This document shows positions 26,262 through 37,600 of a stretch of 64,000 nucleotides of DNA, piece after piece. The notes under the pieces were generated by a model. The model searched no databases and was not told the DNA's origin. It was given only the letters and a program-made list of their open reading frames with translations. Each line of letters starts with the position of its first letter. The stretch's first letter is position 1. A program made the position numbers and the translations under genes. Origin of the DNA: Orthonyx spaldingii (Eukaryota; Chordata; Aves; Passeriformes; Orthonychidae); contig VZTJ01005695.1 of NCBI GenBank assembly GCA_013397795.1, positions 1-64,000 of the forward strand, read 5' to 3'.

Positions 26262-26700
26262 GCTGGTGCCTCAGGAGCTCAGGTAGTCCAGCCCCCTGCC
26301 CCAGCAGGAGCAATCAGACCTCAGCCATGCCTGACAGTTAATTAGCTCGTCTGTTCTTCAATCCCTCCTGTGATAGAGACTCCACTCTCCCTTGGCAATT
26401 GATTTCTGTGCTGAGCCACCTTGACAGATAGATTTCCCTAATGTCTGAATCAAATTTCCCTTGCTGCAGTTTAACCCTTCTTGTCCCGTCTTGTGATGAA
26501 CAGTTTTGTTCCCTTCCTTTGACAGCAATTTTTCCATAATGGAAAATTGTTGTCATGGAGGCTTCACATCATTTTAAATTTAAAAAATCCCAGAACCTTC
26601 AGTCTTTCCTTATGGCTCAAGTTTCTTAGCTCACTGAGCCATTCTGTTGCTTTTCTCTTGGCGTTTTACAAGTGACTGGAGTTACTGGCCTGTTGTGAAA
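26262..26700 (-). mobile_element. Old, diverged CR1 LINE fragment, antisense
   Basis: The landmarks of an older CR1 group are recognisable in order on the minus strand: 'tcaatccctcctgtgatagag', 'gactccact', 'tccctaatgtctgaatcaa', 'atttcccttgctgcagtt' and 'ccttcttgtcc', then a diverged 'cagtctttccttatggc' region. It is far more diverged than the copies at 23.7 or 27.0 kb. The 3' terminal repeat is not obvious. Confidence 0.7.
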
Positions 26701-27027
26701 CTAATGCTCTCTGGGCTTTTTATGAGCTCTCAGAGAAAGTTTGCTAAGAAATGAGGCCCAGATTGGAAACATTGCTCAGTGCTGCTCACAGCTATCCTGT
26801 GCCTTCCACAGAAAGATGTCTGAAAAGAGAAACCCTTGAGCTCTTCCAAGTTTGTTTTGATTTTATGTAACTGCTCATTTTAATGTGGCTTCTCCTGCAA
26901 GTACAATCAGATCACACTGATGTCCGTAGCCTCAGGCAGTCCAAATTTCCTGGCAAGATAATATTGCAAAGACAGAGAGAAAAAAGCCACAAGCTCTTTG
27001 TCATCTGCAACTGGAAGAGCAATTGTA

Positions 27028-27340
27028 GAAACATGGAAAGGTTTGGGTTCAAGGGACCTTAAACCCATCCAGTGCCACCCCCTGCCATGGGCACGGACAC
27101 CTCCCACTGTCCCAGACTGCTCCAAGCCCCAATGTCCAACCTGGCCTTGGGCACTGCCAGGGATCCAGGGGCAGCCACAGCTTCTCTGGGCACCCTGTGC
27201 CAGGGCCTGCCCACCCTCCCAGGGAAGAGTTTCTCCCTAATATCTCACCTAAATCTGCCCACCTCCACGCATTTCCTGCTTGTCTTGTCACTGCCTGCCC
27301 TTGTGAAAAGTTCCTCTCCACCTTTCTCCAGCCTGGGAAG
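27028..27340 (-). mobile_element. CR1 LINE 3' fragment, antisense
   Basis: Minus-strand CR1 from 'gaaacatggaaaggtttggg' through the conserved 'ctgccatgggcacggacacc' and 'ccaggggcagccacagcttc' blocks to 'ttctccagcctggg' near 27,340. It is 5'-truncated. Confidence 0.93.
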
Positions 27341-27438
27341 TGCAGAGGCTGGCAGGAGCAGGGACAGGCACCTGCTGGGTGGGTGCTGGCTCTGGGGGCT
27401 GTTTGCTGGCAGGGCAAGCACAAGGGGCAACTCACAGC

Positions 27439-27910
27439 TGTTGCTTTTTTCCCAACCTGGAAATGAAACTCGAGATAGTTTTTAATATAGGAGGTAATAC
27501 AAAGGTGGATCTTTATTTGGAGGCTTCCAGGAGTAGTTATGGAAGAGTGTCCACAAAAGCCCAGCCCCCACAGGGGTGAATACAGTTTTATAAGTTTGGT
27601 AAATTAGCATAATTGACAAAAAAGCAGCAATTAGGAGCACAAGTGGTGATGCAATTCCCCTCCAGCTCAAGCCCTAAGTCTCCCCCCCCTTGGATGGGAC
27701 TGTACTTTATTTGTCTGAAGAGCTGTTTTCAACCTCGGTAGCCAGGGAGAACCAAGATGGGATAGGGGCAGGCCCTGGAATTTGTTTTCTCTTCCTGCCT
27801 GGGAAAATGCTGAGGTTAAGTTACAATAGGAAGCTACAAAGCTACGAATATGTGTGTAAAGGATCCAGAGAATATATAAAAGAAAAAAGGAAATAAAAAG
27901 CAAAATGGCA
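27439..27910 (-). mobile_element. Probable solo LTR, minus strand
   Basis: The segment starts TGTTGC and ends GGCA (TG...CA). The 7-bp word TCACAGC lies on both sides (27,432-27,438 and 27,911-27,917). Minus-strand promoter signals fit an LTR: a TATA box (plus 'ttttataa' near 27,590) and AATAAA (plus 'tttatt' near 27,512). A 7-bp duplication is unusual for retroviruses, so one flanking base may match by chance or the bounds may be slightly off. It has no second copy in the window. Confidence 0.5.
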
Positions 27911-27917
27911 TCACAGC

Positions 27918-30049
27918 AGCCCCGTGGGAAGCTATGGACAGCAGCTTCCCTTCGTGGGAAGGCCCCCCTACCCCCTTCCCCCACCCCTCTGCAGCCTAAG
28001 GGTGGGATGTACTCTGGGAGGGGTGGCAATTTTCCCTCAGAAAACCATGGGTCTGTAATTCCCGTCAGTTAACGTGACAAGTACAAATCAATCCACAGAC
28101 TCTCTATTTTTAAAATGTTCCTGGTTTATTATTTTATCAAGTTAGGGCATATTTTGAAAGCATTAGTTAGGACAAAATGCTGGCAGTTAGAAAATGCCAA
28201 CCCCAGTTTTTTCCACGCACATGAAAAGCAGCGATGGGTCAAGATAATTTCCATAGAACCTTGATACAGAGAGGCCATTTGGTTTTCTAGCACTGGTTGG
28301 GGTGGTGCCTGTTCCTCTTGACCTCTTTTGTTGAGACTGCAGGACCATTCTTTCCCTGTTTCCTGAGCTGAGGTTTTCCAGTGTCCTGCTGGAAGCCCTC
28401 TGAGGTCAGTGGGGATGAGTTCCAGAGGAGCTTTGAGCCCCTTCAGTGAGTCAGCCTCGGGCCATTTGTTTCATTCGGAATTGAACAATCCTTGCACACA
28501 GCAGGAACAAATGAGCAGCCTTGACAATCCCTTTTCTGATGTCTTTAGCAATTTCTGAAGATTAAAAAGTAGATTAAAACCAATTCAGTGACTGAAGGGA
28601 GGACTGTCTTTTTTGCAGGGTTTATTTGGAATACGTAATTTTCCAACTTTGCTATCTACTATCCTGAGAGGAGAAATTCAGACTGGGACCATTAGAGCCC
28701 AGGTTACTGATAAGTTGTTCTCAGAAGTTTGCTGCAAACACAGCCACAGGCTGCTTGTCTCAGCAAGCAGGCCTGGGAAGGCAGAATTTTGATGAAAGGT
28801 GTTGGGTTTTGTGTTTTCCAGAGTGATGCAGTTTTTCAAACAGGTCAGTCAGGATCTGAAGACTCAGTGTCCATTAAAGTTCCTCTCAGCTTCCCCAAAA
28901 CCTGTGCTGGGAGTTGTGTGCTTCGTTGTAGATACACTCTTCTTAGGGAAATGAATAAAGGGTGGGCAGGGCAGTGGGGGAAAGGGGAAAACCAGAAAAA
29001 AAAGCCTAAGCCTCAGTGAAACAATGGGGCAAAGCACTGTCTCACCACACACATAATTTAAATATGCCCCAAGACAAGGTTTGTATTTTTCATTTTAAAT
29101 AGATCCCAGATTATCGTGATTTATTCATCCATCTGACACTTAATAGTAGCAAACACATGAATGATCCGTGCTTTAACCTCCAGGCTCCTCAATCCATCCT
29201 CACCTATTCACATTTTCCAGCACCTCAGCATAATCCAGGCACCCCAAATTTGTTGTGCTGGGTAAGTGCAGGAGCCCATGTGGCCCATTTCTTCAGGAGC
29301 TGAGTTCTCTGCTGCTTTTGTTGTTCTGTGTCACAGCCTGAATGCTTTTCTAATGGAGTTTGCGGAGGATGATCACTGCCAGCCCTCGTCTGCTGGAATG
29401 GGAAGTGTCTGCTCTGTGGAAGCAGGGTAGAAAATTAAAGGGGGATATTAATGTAGGGGAGGAAGTTTGTTGATGACACATTAATGGTTTCTGTTCTCAG
29501 GCACGACCGCTGCCAGTTTAGCAGTGATTTAGGCTGGAATTATTTTTTGTGATGTTCACACCAGTTGGGTGGCCTGCAAGAAGGACTTGGAACAAAGTCA
29601 TTCCAGAAAAAAACTGTGAAGCAATTTATAAATAACCAAAATCACTGCATAACTCATGAATCATTTGGATGATCCCTTTCATCTCACTGCATATTTCCCC
29701 ACTTGGTTTTCATTGACAGGAAAATCAATGCTGCTTCTATGGACTCCTGATCCAGAATATTTCACAAGAAGGCCTTACAGAACAAATCTGTTTTTAAATG
29801 AAATAATGCATCTGTTTTATTTAGTTCCCTGTCCAGCAAATCACTTATGGTCTCAACTTCAGTTTGACAACTCAAATATTTAACATTCTGTGTGTTGCTG
29901 CCATATCTGGTTGAATAGAACTTTAATGATCAGTTCCTTTGGTTTGCCTTTTTCCTTGCTTTGCTTTTCTCTCTTGACAACAAGTCTTCTTCCCATTTAA
30001 TTGTCTTGGTTTCCTGGGCACAATACCTGAGCCCTTATGTTTGTAACAG
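27918..30049. other. Single-copy non-coding DNA, no gene seen
   Basis: About 2.1 kb. The first 130 bases are GC-rich with a C-run and may belong to the neighbouring repeat. No exon or repeat is otherwise recognised. Confidence 0.4.
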
Positions 30050-30127
30050 GATCCAAAAAACCTGAAACCACTTTACATTGGTTATGTACTGGATAGAGAC
30101 CTATGGAAGATGAATTTTCAGCAGCAG
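30050..30127 (+). other. Exon-like segment, unidentified (weak)
   Basis: A TTTGTAACAG acceptor is followed by 78 bp (26 codons, phase 0 to 0) open in one frame and a CAG/GTAAGG donor. The frame begins DPKNLKPLYIGYVLDRDLWK. No family is recognised. Chance of 26 open codons is high, so this is a candidate only. It conflicts with the minus-strand candidate at 30,273-30,495 if both are claimed as one locus. Confidence 0.18.
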
Positions 30128-30272
30128 GTAAGGGTTAGGATTTCAGGGCAGAGCTGTCGGACAGAAGCAGAAAGGAATTACCTGTGGTACAAAGTGAGCC
30201 CGAGGTGAGAGAGCAAAACAGATTGTTTGGAATGTTTCTATGTAGTATTTCTGGATTACACTTTAGGAGAAG

Positions 30273-30495
30273 TCACTGCTCAAGCCGACCTTCAAAACTG
30301 AAATCATTGGTTAATTGATCAAGGCCAACATGCAGAGGTACAGATGAGTCCATAATTCTGATACAAGCCTTGACTGGGTTTGGCAAGTCTGGCGTGTCAC
30401 TGATGTGCTGGGACAGTTGTTTGCAACGAGTGATCATTTCCCCTGAATCCAAAACTGACCCTCTCTCAGTTCCATTGTAAATAATTGTGAAAGAC
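30273..30495 (-). other. Terminal-exon-like segment, unidentified (weak)
   Basis: On the minus strand, 'tttgaatttccctag' gives an acceptor at 30,496. One nucleotide and 74 codons then run to a TGA at 30,273. The frame has balanced composition (for example GSVLDSGEMITRCKQLSQHI). A minus-strand AATAAA (plus 'tttatt' near 29,817-29,823) lies about 450 bp beyond, as a 3' UTR would have. No domain is recognised, and a perfect GTAAGT donor 25 bp upstream of the acceptor confuses the model. Confidence 0.22.
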
Positions 30496-30994
30496 CTAGG
30501 GAAATTCAAAACACACTTACCTAAAATCTGCGTTAAAAAATGAAACGATCTAAAAAAGCTACACAGGCCTTCATTTATGTTGTAAAGGCTTATCAATTAC
30601 ATAGACAAAACAGGTTTAATCAATACTATAATAATTTTATTTCTGTTCATGCCACTTTTAAAATTTTAATTAGGTACCCAAGATCTGATATTGCTCTTTT
30701 ATTAATGACGAGAAAGAAGTTCTCTGATGAGGAACTTCCCTCTCCCCCCAGAAGGAATCCTGAGACAGGGGAGACAATAAGTGAAGCAGCACTGCAGAGG
30801 AGAAGGAATAAAATGTTCTGTCTGTGGTTTGCAGACAGGACACAGTGTTTGGATGGATTGCAGCAGGAGGGCCTGCCATTAGGAACACTAATGACAATGG
30901 GATGTGACCTGCAGGAGGGACCTGCTTAGAGAAGGCAGAGAGCAGGCAGAACACCTTCAGACAGGGATCTGGACAAGGTCGTATCTTAAGATCA

Positions 30995-31395
30995 CCTTTC
31001 TGGCTTTTAGTGGTCTCCTAGGGTGATTTCATGTTATGTATTTTATGCTATGTATCCCATATCATCTGCATTAGCCCCAAAATGAGTTCTGTCCCTATAA
31101 AACTGCACCAGAGAAGCTGATGACGGCTTTTGTTTATTGTTTATGTTCTTTACTCCCAGCGGTGGTGGCGGCTGAGCTGCAGAACATTTTTTTTCCCTCC
31201 GGACTGCAATAGCTGCTTCTGTTCTTTTTTTGGACTTTTTTTCGGCTTGTTTTTCTCATCCTAAAATCAACCATCTCTGGGGGACGGTCAGCAGGACCCT
31301 GCAGGGAGCTGCTGGAGAGACCCCTGCCCGGCCCGGCCTGCACTGCAGCAGCTAAGTGTAGCAGAGACTATTAAATTCAGCATCTCTTCTCCACA
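30995..31395 (+). mobile_element. LTR-like block, plus orientation (boundaries approximate)
   Basis: The order of signals fits a retroviral LTR: a U3-like stretch ('gtgatttcatgttatg'), a TATA box ('cctataaaactgc' near 31,095), a long GC-rich leader, then ATTAAA near 31,369 and a CA end near 31,395. I believe similar sequence is repeated in songbird genomes, but no second copy is present here and no target-site duplication was found. Confidence 0.45.
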
Positions 31396-31562
31396 GCAGA
31401 GGAGGTTTATTATGTAGCATTATTCTTTCCTTTTCAGATGCCTGCGTGCACCTGGTGTGTTTAAATAAATAGGGTTTTTTTCACTTTCCTCCAAGGAATT
31501 CTTTCCAAACCATGCTGGGGAGGGGCCTGCTTGCTGAGCCTGCATTTCTGGCAGGGTAAGAA

Positions 31563-32103
31563 TGTCCTAATTTGCAATACAAGATATATTCTATTGCTAT
31601 GTCCATAAGCTGTTAAAACAGGTGGGACACTGTTTGGTATCTCCTGCCATGACTCACCCCTGATAACTCCCTCCATTAATCTCTGTTAATGGACCGTCAA
31701 GGACCAACCTCATGACTCATGGAATTACTTCACTGGTATTACCTCACTGGAATTACCTCATCCCATTGTGAGATGCTCCACCCAGGGGGAGGAGCCAAGC
31801 ATTCCCACCTGGATACAACCTGGGCTTTGGAACTGCACAAGTCAGCCCTGCCTACTGGATTCCCAGAGGACAAGAGCTACCACTGGACCTTCAGGTGCAG
31901 ACCAGACCCTTCTACAGGATCACTGCTTCAACTGAACCACTTCATTTGGACTGCTACCACCACCCTGACTAACAGGGTGTCTGGTTGTATCCGACTCTGT
32001 CTGTGTTTTTTTTTTCCTTGTATTATTGCATTTATTTTAATTTTCCTATTAAATTATAATTCTGACTTGCAGTCTCCCACTGGTTTGTTTTCAAACTACT
32101 ACA
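31563..32103 (+). mobile_element. Solo LTR, ERVL-like family (copy 1)
   Basis: A 541-bp element from TGTCCTAATTTGC to CAAACTACTACA. It aligns over its whole length with the reverse complement of 38,869-39,384. Flanks are AAGAA (31,558-31,562) and GAGAA (32,104-32,108), a 5-bp duplication with one mismatch, as expected for an older class III (ERVL-type) insertion. Near the 3' end is ATTAAA (about 32,049) and a short tail. It carries about 28 bp extra near 31,730 relative to copy 2, from local repetition of 'ttacctcactgg'. No internal coding region adjoins it. Confidence 0.9.
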
Positions 32104-32427
32104 GAGAAATTTTGTCCTAAATTTTGTCTCCATACTGGAAGAAGTGGCCATTCTGTGACTGAAGTGTTTGGACTGTGATGGCTGCAGGATGTATGCAGAG
32201 AACAAGCAGGTGTGTGTGCACATGTGTGAATGAAAACACAGCTGGGACAGAGCTGGGGGTTTAGAAATGAAATCACATTGATTTGTTTCATTGTGTTAAG
32301 CCCACGGATATGGCAATTTTATATTCCTGCACTTCTGTTGTGTTTGTGGTTACTGCAAATAGACAGGTCCATCCTTCTCCCCCACGAATCTCTGTCAAGA
32401 ATGAAAAGTTCCTACTGTAACTTAATT

Positions 32428-33000
32428 ATAGAATCATAGAAACACGGAATCCCAGACTGGTTTGTGTCGTAAAGCTCATCCAGTACCACTCCCAGCCATG
32501 GGCAGGGACAGCTCTCACTATTCCAGGATGCTCCAAGCCCCAGTGTCCAACCTGGCCTTGGACACTGCCAGGGATCCAGGGGCAGCCACAGCTTCTCTGG
32601 GCACCCTGTGCCAGGGACTCCCAACCCTCTCAGGGAATTCCTAACATCTAGGAATTCCTTCCTAACATCTGATCTAAACCTGCCCTCCAGCAGTTTAAAA
32701 CCATTGACTCTTGTCCTGTTACTCTCTGCCCATGTAAACAGTCCCTCTGCCTCCTTTTTTTCAGTCCCTTTAGGCACTGAAGGGGCTCTAAGGTCTCCTG
32801 GGAACCTTCTCTTCCCCAGGCTCTCTCCCAGGCTGGCTCCAGAGCAGAAGGCCTCCAGCCCTAGGAGCATCTCCTCTGTGACAAGAGAGGTCCAAGTTTC
32901 TCTTGTGCTGGGACTCCAGATCTGGAGGCAGCACTCAAGGTGGGATCTCAGCAGGGCAGAGAAAAAGGGGAGAACCACCTCCCTCAACCTGACACTTGAA
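32428..33000 (-). mobile_element. CR1 LINE 3' fragment with ORF2 C-terminus, antisense
   Basis: The longest antisense CR1 copy here. It contains the 3' UTR blocks (32,428-32,690) and, further in, translated traces of the ORF2 C-terminus: LLRSHLECCLQIWSPS, LGKRRFPGDLRAP and NRTRVNGFKLLEGRFRSDV. These match the order known for CR1 ORF2. The frame remains open for 228 codons but includes 3' UTR and flank, so it is a relic, not a gene. Confidence 0.94.
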
Positions 33001-34369
33001 GCTTTAGAAATGCTGATGCACAAATATTTTGTGGTTAGTTGTGTATGTCCATAACAGAAAACTGTAATGAATTGCTTGTTAACTAATTTTGAGCACAATA
33101 TTATTTGTTTTTCCTTATATCCTCACTGAATTTAAAAAAAAAAAAAAACAGATTGTATGTGCAGATTGTGAAAAAAGGCATAGCAATATGGAGGGCCCTG
33201 CAAAAGCATCTCAAACATACCCAGGAGCCCTGTGTTGGTGCACACACATATCTGTGTTTCCTCTCCCCTCCATGTCACTCTCTGTATCTCTTGAAGAATG
33301 AAGCAGGCCAGCCTTTCTTATCCTTGCTTCTGCTTTTTTGCAAGCAAAAATAAAATATGGAGGTGATTTCAGCATGAAGAAATGTCCGTTTGGGATATTT
33401 TTGTCGATACCTCCTACATCTCTGAAAAGCCTCTGGGACCAATTCCTTAACTAAAGAAGTCTCTGTTTTATTTTCTGTACTTGCTGGTTCAGTCTCCCCT
33501 AACCCAAGGTGCCCCAGCTGGCCTTGGCAAGTGCTCTGGCCTCGTTCAATAATCGAGAGGAAAGGACAGGCACCTCCCCAGGATGGCTCACATCGCCCTC
33601 AGGCAATTGTCTAAAAATGCTGGGCTGAATCACCTCTGGTGGTATTTATCTCTTCCATCAATTACAGCGAGAGCCTGGATGCCTGGTTTTTAGACTGGTT
33701 GATTGGAGATGGATCCTCCTCTTGGATAATGCTACAGGAGGGCTGATTCCTGCAGTGTCTGATTTCCCAGCATTGTGGGAGAGCAGCTTTGCCATGGCTC
33801 AGCAGTGGGTTAGAGTGGCCTCTTCCCTGAGCCTCTTCCAGGTACTTCCTGCACTCCCAGCTTGCTGTCAGCTGCTCCCACTGGTCCCCAGCCCTTCAGC
33901 AGGGATGCAGAAGGAGGGTGCACCATCTCAGCTCTGTTCGCCAGACACTGAGGGAGAGAGAAGATAAGCAAAGCTCCACAGTCACATCTGCTTCTTCCAA
34001 AGAATAGAGCAGACCTTTATTTTGCAGGGCAAATAAATAAAGTTTCACAAGTTGTGGTGGAGCTTCACATCATCTCCCAGCTGCTCCTCTGCTGCTTCTG
34101 GGGACTGCTTTGCTTCTCTCTTCCTCCTCCCCGGATTCCCTCTCTCTAATGTTCTCACGGATTGTGTTTGCAAGCTACTCGTGCAGCCGTTGGATCAAAC
34201 TGACCCTCTTCCCTAACTCTGTAGGTGAATCTATCCCACTTTACTGCAGCCAGTGAACAGTTGGATGCTTGCTCTGACCCAGCAGTCTGCATTCCCTGAA
34301 AATCAGCAGCAGAGGTATCACGTGGTCTCACCTTTGGGCTGACCTGGACAGCAAAGCTGGGGTGGTCTG
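33001..34369. other. Non-coding DNA with poly(A) run; possible LTR piece near 34.0 kb
   Basis: No gene seen. A 15-A run lies at 33,134-33,148. Near 34,016-34,044 two minus-strand AATAAA signals occur close together in a context that could be part of an antisense LTR or a minus-strand 3' end. No boundaries could be found. Confidence 0.35.
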
Positions 34370-34636
34370 CAAGCCTGGAGAGGAGAAGCTTAGGGCTGAC
34401 GCAGCTGTGACCTTCCAGCACCTGAAGGGGCTACGAGGAAGATGGAGAGAGACTCTTTACAAGGGATGGGGTGCCACGACAAGGGGAATGGCTCCCCACT
34501 GCCAGAGTGTGGGATTAAATGAGATATCACAAAGAAACATGTTCTAGTGGAAGGTGCCCCTACACACAGCAGGAATGAGATGGTCTTTAAGGTCCCTTCC
34601 AACCCAAACCATTCCATGACTCTGTGGTTCTATGGC
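34370..34636 (+). mobile_element. CR1 LINE 3' fragment
   Basis: Sense CR1 copy: 'caagcctggagaggagaag', 'gctccccactgccagag' and 'ggtcccttccaacccaaacc', ending in 'gactctgtggttcta'. It has internal deletions relative to the other copies and is more diverged. Confidence 0.9.
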
Positions 34637-37600
34637 CCTTACAGGCCAGGGAGTTGAGGGTTGTGCCCTAAGTGAACCCTTTGCCTCTCCTCTCGTAGGG
34701 ACAGGCCCAGTGCAGAGCAGAGGTTGAGGAAAATGTCCTTCTCCTCTTTCCTGATCACAGAGACACCACAAGTCATGAAAATGCGGCCAGCTGGAGCAGC
34801 CACTGCTGCTCAGGAACTGAGCCTCAGGGGGCTACAGGAAAGAGGGATGGAAACGGCTTTGTTCCCTCTCTTACTCACATTTTCTGTTCTTCTTTCTCAT
34901 GCAGGTCCTAGAAAAGTTGTGAAGGGACTTGCTTTGAGGATTCCCTGTTGGAAAGGCATTCTTTGTGCCACAGGAGCTTGTCCAGCAGAACATTTTTAAT
35001 TGTTTCCAGTGACCTGCTCTAAATGCAGTGACCCACAGTAATGCTGCCAAAGGTGACACCAGTTGTGTTCCTGTTGGACCACACTTCAAAGACTGGTTCA
35101 GATAATTTGTTTCCAACTCATATGATGGACAAAATATTCTCAGATGAGTTTTTCCTCACTCTGGGTTTTAAAAACTGGGCATGCACATAAAAGCCAGCCA
35201 AAAGAAGTTCCATAGTCCCTGTGGGGGATGTTTATCATCAAATATTGCCAGGTACCACAGCAATCAGCTCCTACTGGTGTGTCTTGATGTATTGAAAACT
35301 ACCTGGGCCAAAATAATAAAATCAGATTTCTAAATGCACTTTGTTTCTACGTGTATTACCTTATAAATCCGTTTTAATTTGTTCCTGATGTCATCCTGCT
35401 GCAAAACACAAAGAAAACACTCAATAAATGAAATTGCATCTGTCTGATTCCGAAAATCTGAGTAATACCAGAGGTCTTCAGCTTGAATATATCTGTTTCT
35501 GCTAGAAAGGTTTTTCAAGCCTTCTTTCCCCAATAAATTCTGGCTGTTATTTTAGCACAGATAAGATAATACTCTCAAAATAGGATTGCTAGAAAAATCC
35601 AGGAGACTGGGATGACAAACCCTACGTACTTCAAGAAATCATTTTTTACCCAGCAAAAAACAAATATCCAGTGCAGTGTATGCCATCCAAAAGGCAAGAG
35701 GAAGGAACTGTGTCTCATGAAGGAAAAATCTACCCTCAGCAAGCCCATACATTCCTTAGTGGCATTTGTAAATTTGGACTTGGGGGATCATAAAACCCTG
35801 ATCTGTGTAGAGTGAATTTTCTAATGAGCAGAACAGCATTCATATTCCAAATATTTTCGCCAATATGTGTAATAATATATCAGCTTGTAATGTTTAAATG
35901 ACTTGGTAAGAAATAAGAGGAGGAGGATTAGCTACTAAATTTGTCAGAAATTTATTCCAAGTAAATACCAGGAAAGGGAGGTAAAAAAAAAAAGATTGAA
36001 TTTGGTGTTTTTCCACAGCAAATGCACAGTGAGTTCTATCAGATTTACAAGTTACTCCCTGTTCTGGATGCAGAACTGTTAATCTCATGAAGGCAGGAGA
36101 TCAGGTAACACAGAAGCATTTTCTGAGCAAGTTCGGGTGCACATTCAGGGACATGCTGCAGCGTTGTGTTTCTTTTTTTCAGTAAATTTTTGCTCTGAAG
36201 TCAATTTATATTTATTTCATACTTCTCATCACATGTGTATATTAAGACCATAGTAAGCTGGGAACTCTTCCATCATAAAGGTTACAATTCCCTTTACCAG
36301 CGTATTCTTCAGTGGTTTAGTTATTTGAAACTGATAGTGGTTTTTTAAGGAAAAAAGTTCTGTAACTTCTCAAAATTTGTCCAAAATCCAGTTCTTACAA
36401 CCCTAATTTTCTTACACAATTTTTTTCTCAGCTTAGGAAGAAAAAATTGTCATGTAAGTCCTCAGATGTCATCTGGCTAAATCCCCTTGACAACTGAAGG
36501 CTGAATATGAAAGAGGCAAACCAAAGCGCAGAATTCTTGTGTGCATGCTTCCCATTTCAAGAGAAATACCTTTTTCTGGTGAGAGTACTCATTTCAGCTG
36601 GAATTGAAGGTCTCTGTGGCTTTGTTTTCCACTTATCTGCTCTCAGACACAATGAGGCTGTGCAAGGATGAGCGATTTAGCCTCAGTTGGAGATGATAAA
36701 GGCAAAAAAGGTTTTTGTTATTATCCTATTAAATCATCTCTGTAACTGGGCTGTAGAGCCAATGCAGGACAATAATTGATGGTAGGCAAAATTCATTACT
36801 TGCTGTTTGTTTTCTGAGAACTTCTGTGTGGTCAGAGAGGGTAAACTGGGCCTGGATTCCTCTTGATGAATACAATGTACCTTCTGACAGTCAGTCTTGA
36901 TCATGGAGTAGGAGAATGGTCTAATTAATAAAATTCTAACCAAGCAATTTTTGAGTCCAAATGTGAAGTTTTGAGGAGCATTGACAGGAGAATCATCTGG
37001 AAAAATATGTTGATATTAAGTAAAAAAAGAAGAAGCAAAAAGAGGAACATGAGATAATACCCAAACAGTTTTGCTTGAAGTTTACTGATAAAACTTGTGG
37101 TAAACCTAGAGGTAATTCTCTTCTCAAAAACTCCCATTCCCTCTCTTACACAGTTGGACCATAGATATTTGCTTATGGTTATTCTCTCTGGGTAGTGCAT
37201 TTTCTGTTCAGCTGCTGGTTTTTAGGTACTGGATTTTTAGGGTCTTTCTGAAAAGCAATATTTTCCAGAGTGGCCATTTTTCCTGCCTGCAGTTCATGTA
37301 CAGCTTCCTTGGTCTGACAGCCTCCTGTGGAGAACATGTGGTTTCAATGGTTTTGGTATTAACATCTCCTGCATTTTGAGTGCTCAGGGTTAAGATTTAA
37401 ATACGCAGAGCAAGTAACCAACAAACAATATTTATGTGTGCAATAAAATTATAAAGAAGACACTTGAAATGCATTGACATTTGTGTAGATATCCAAAGAC
37501 CCCATCATGGCTCTGATTCATTCTAGCAAAATTACCCATTGTGCAAATTTCTGGCAATATAATAACAATTCTCTCTTGAGTTTTTTTTATTGGCTACTTT

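Noticed and set aside
32412..33098. Open frame of 228 codons on the minus strand
   Set aside because: It covers the CR1 ORF2 C-terminus running on through 3' UTR and flank, so it is a retroelement relic, not a host gene.
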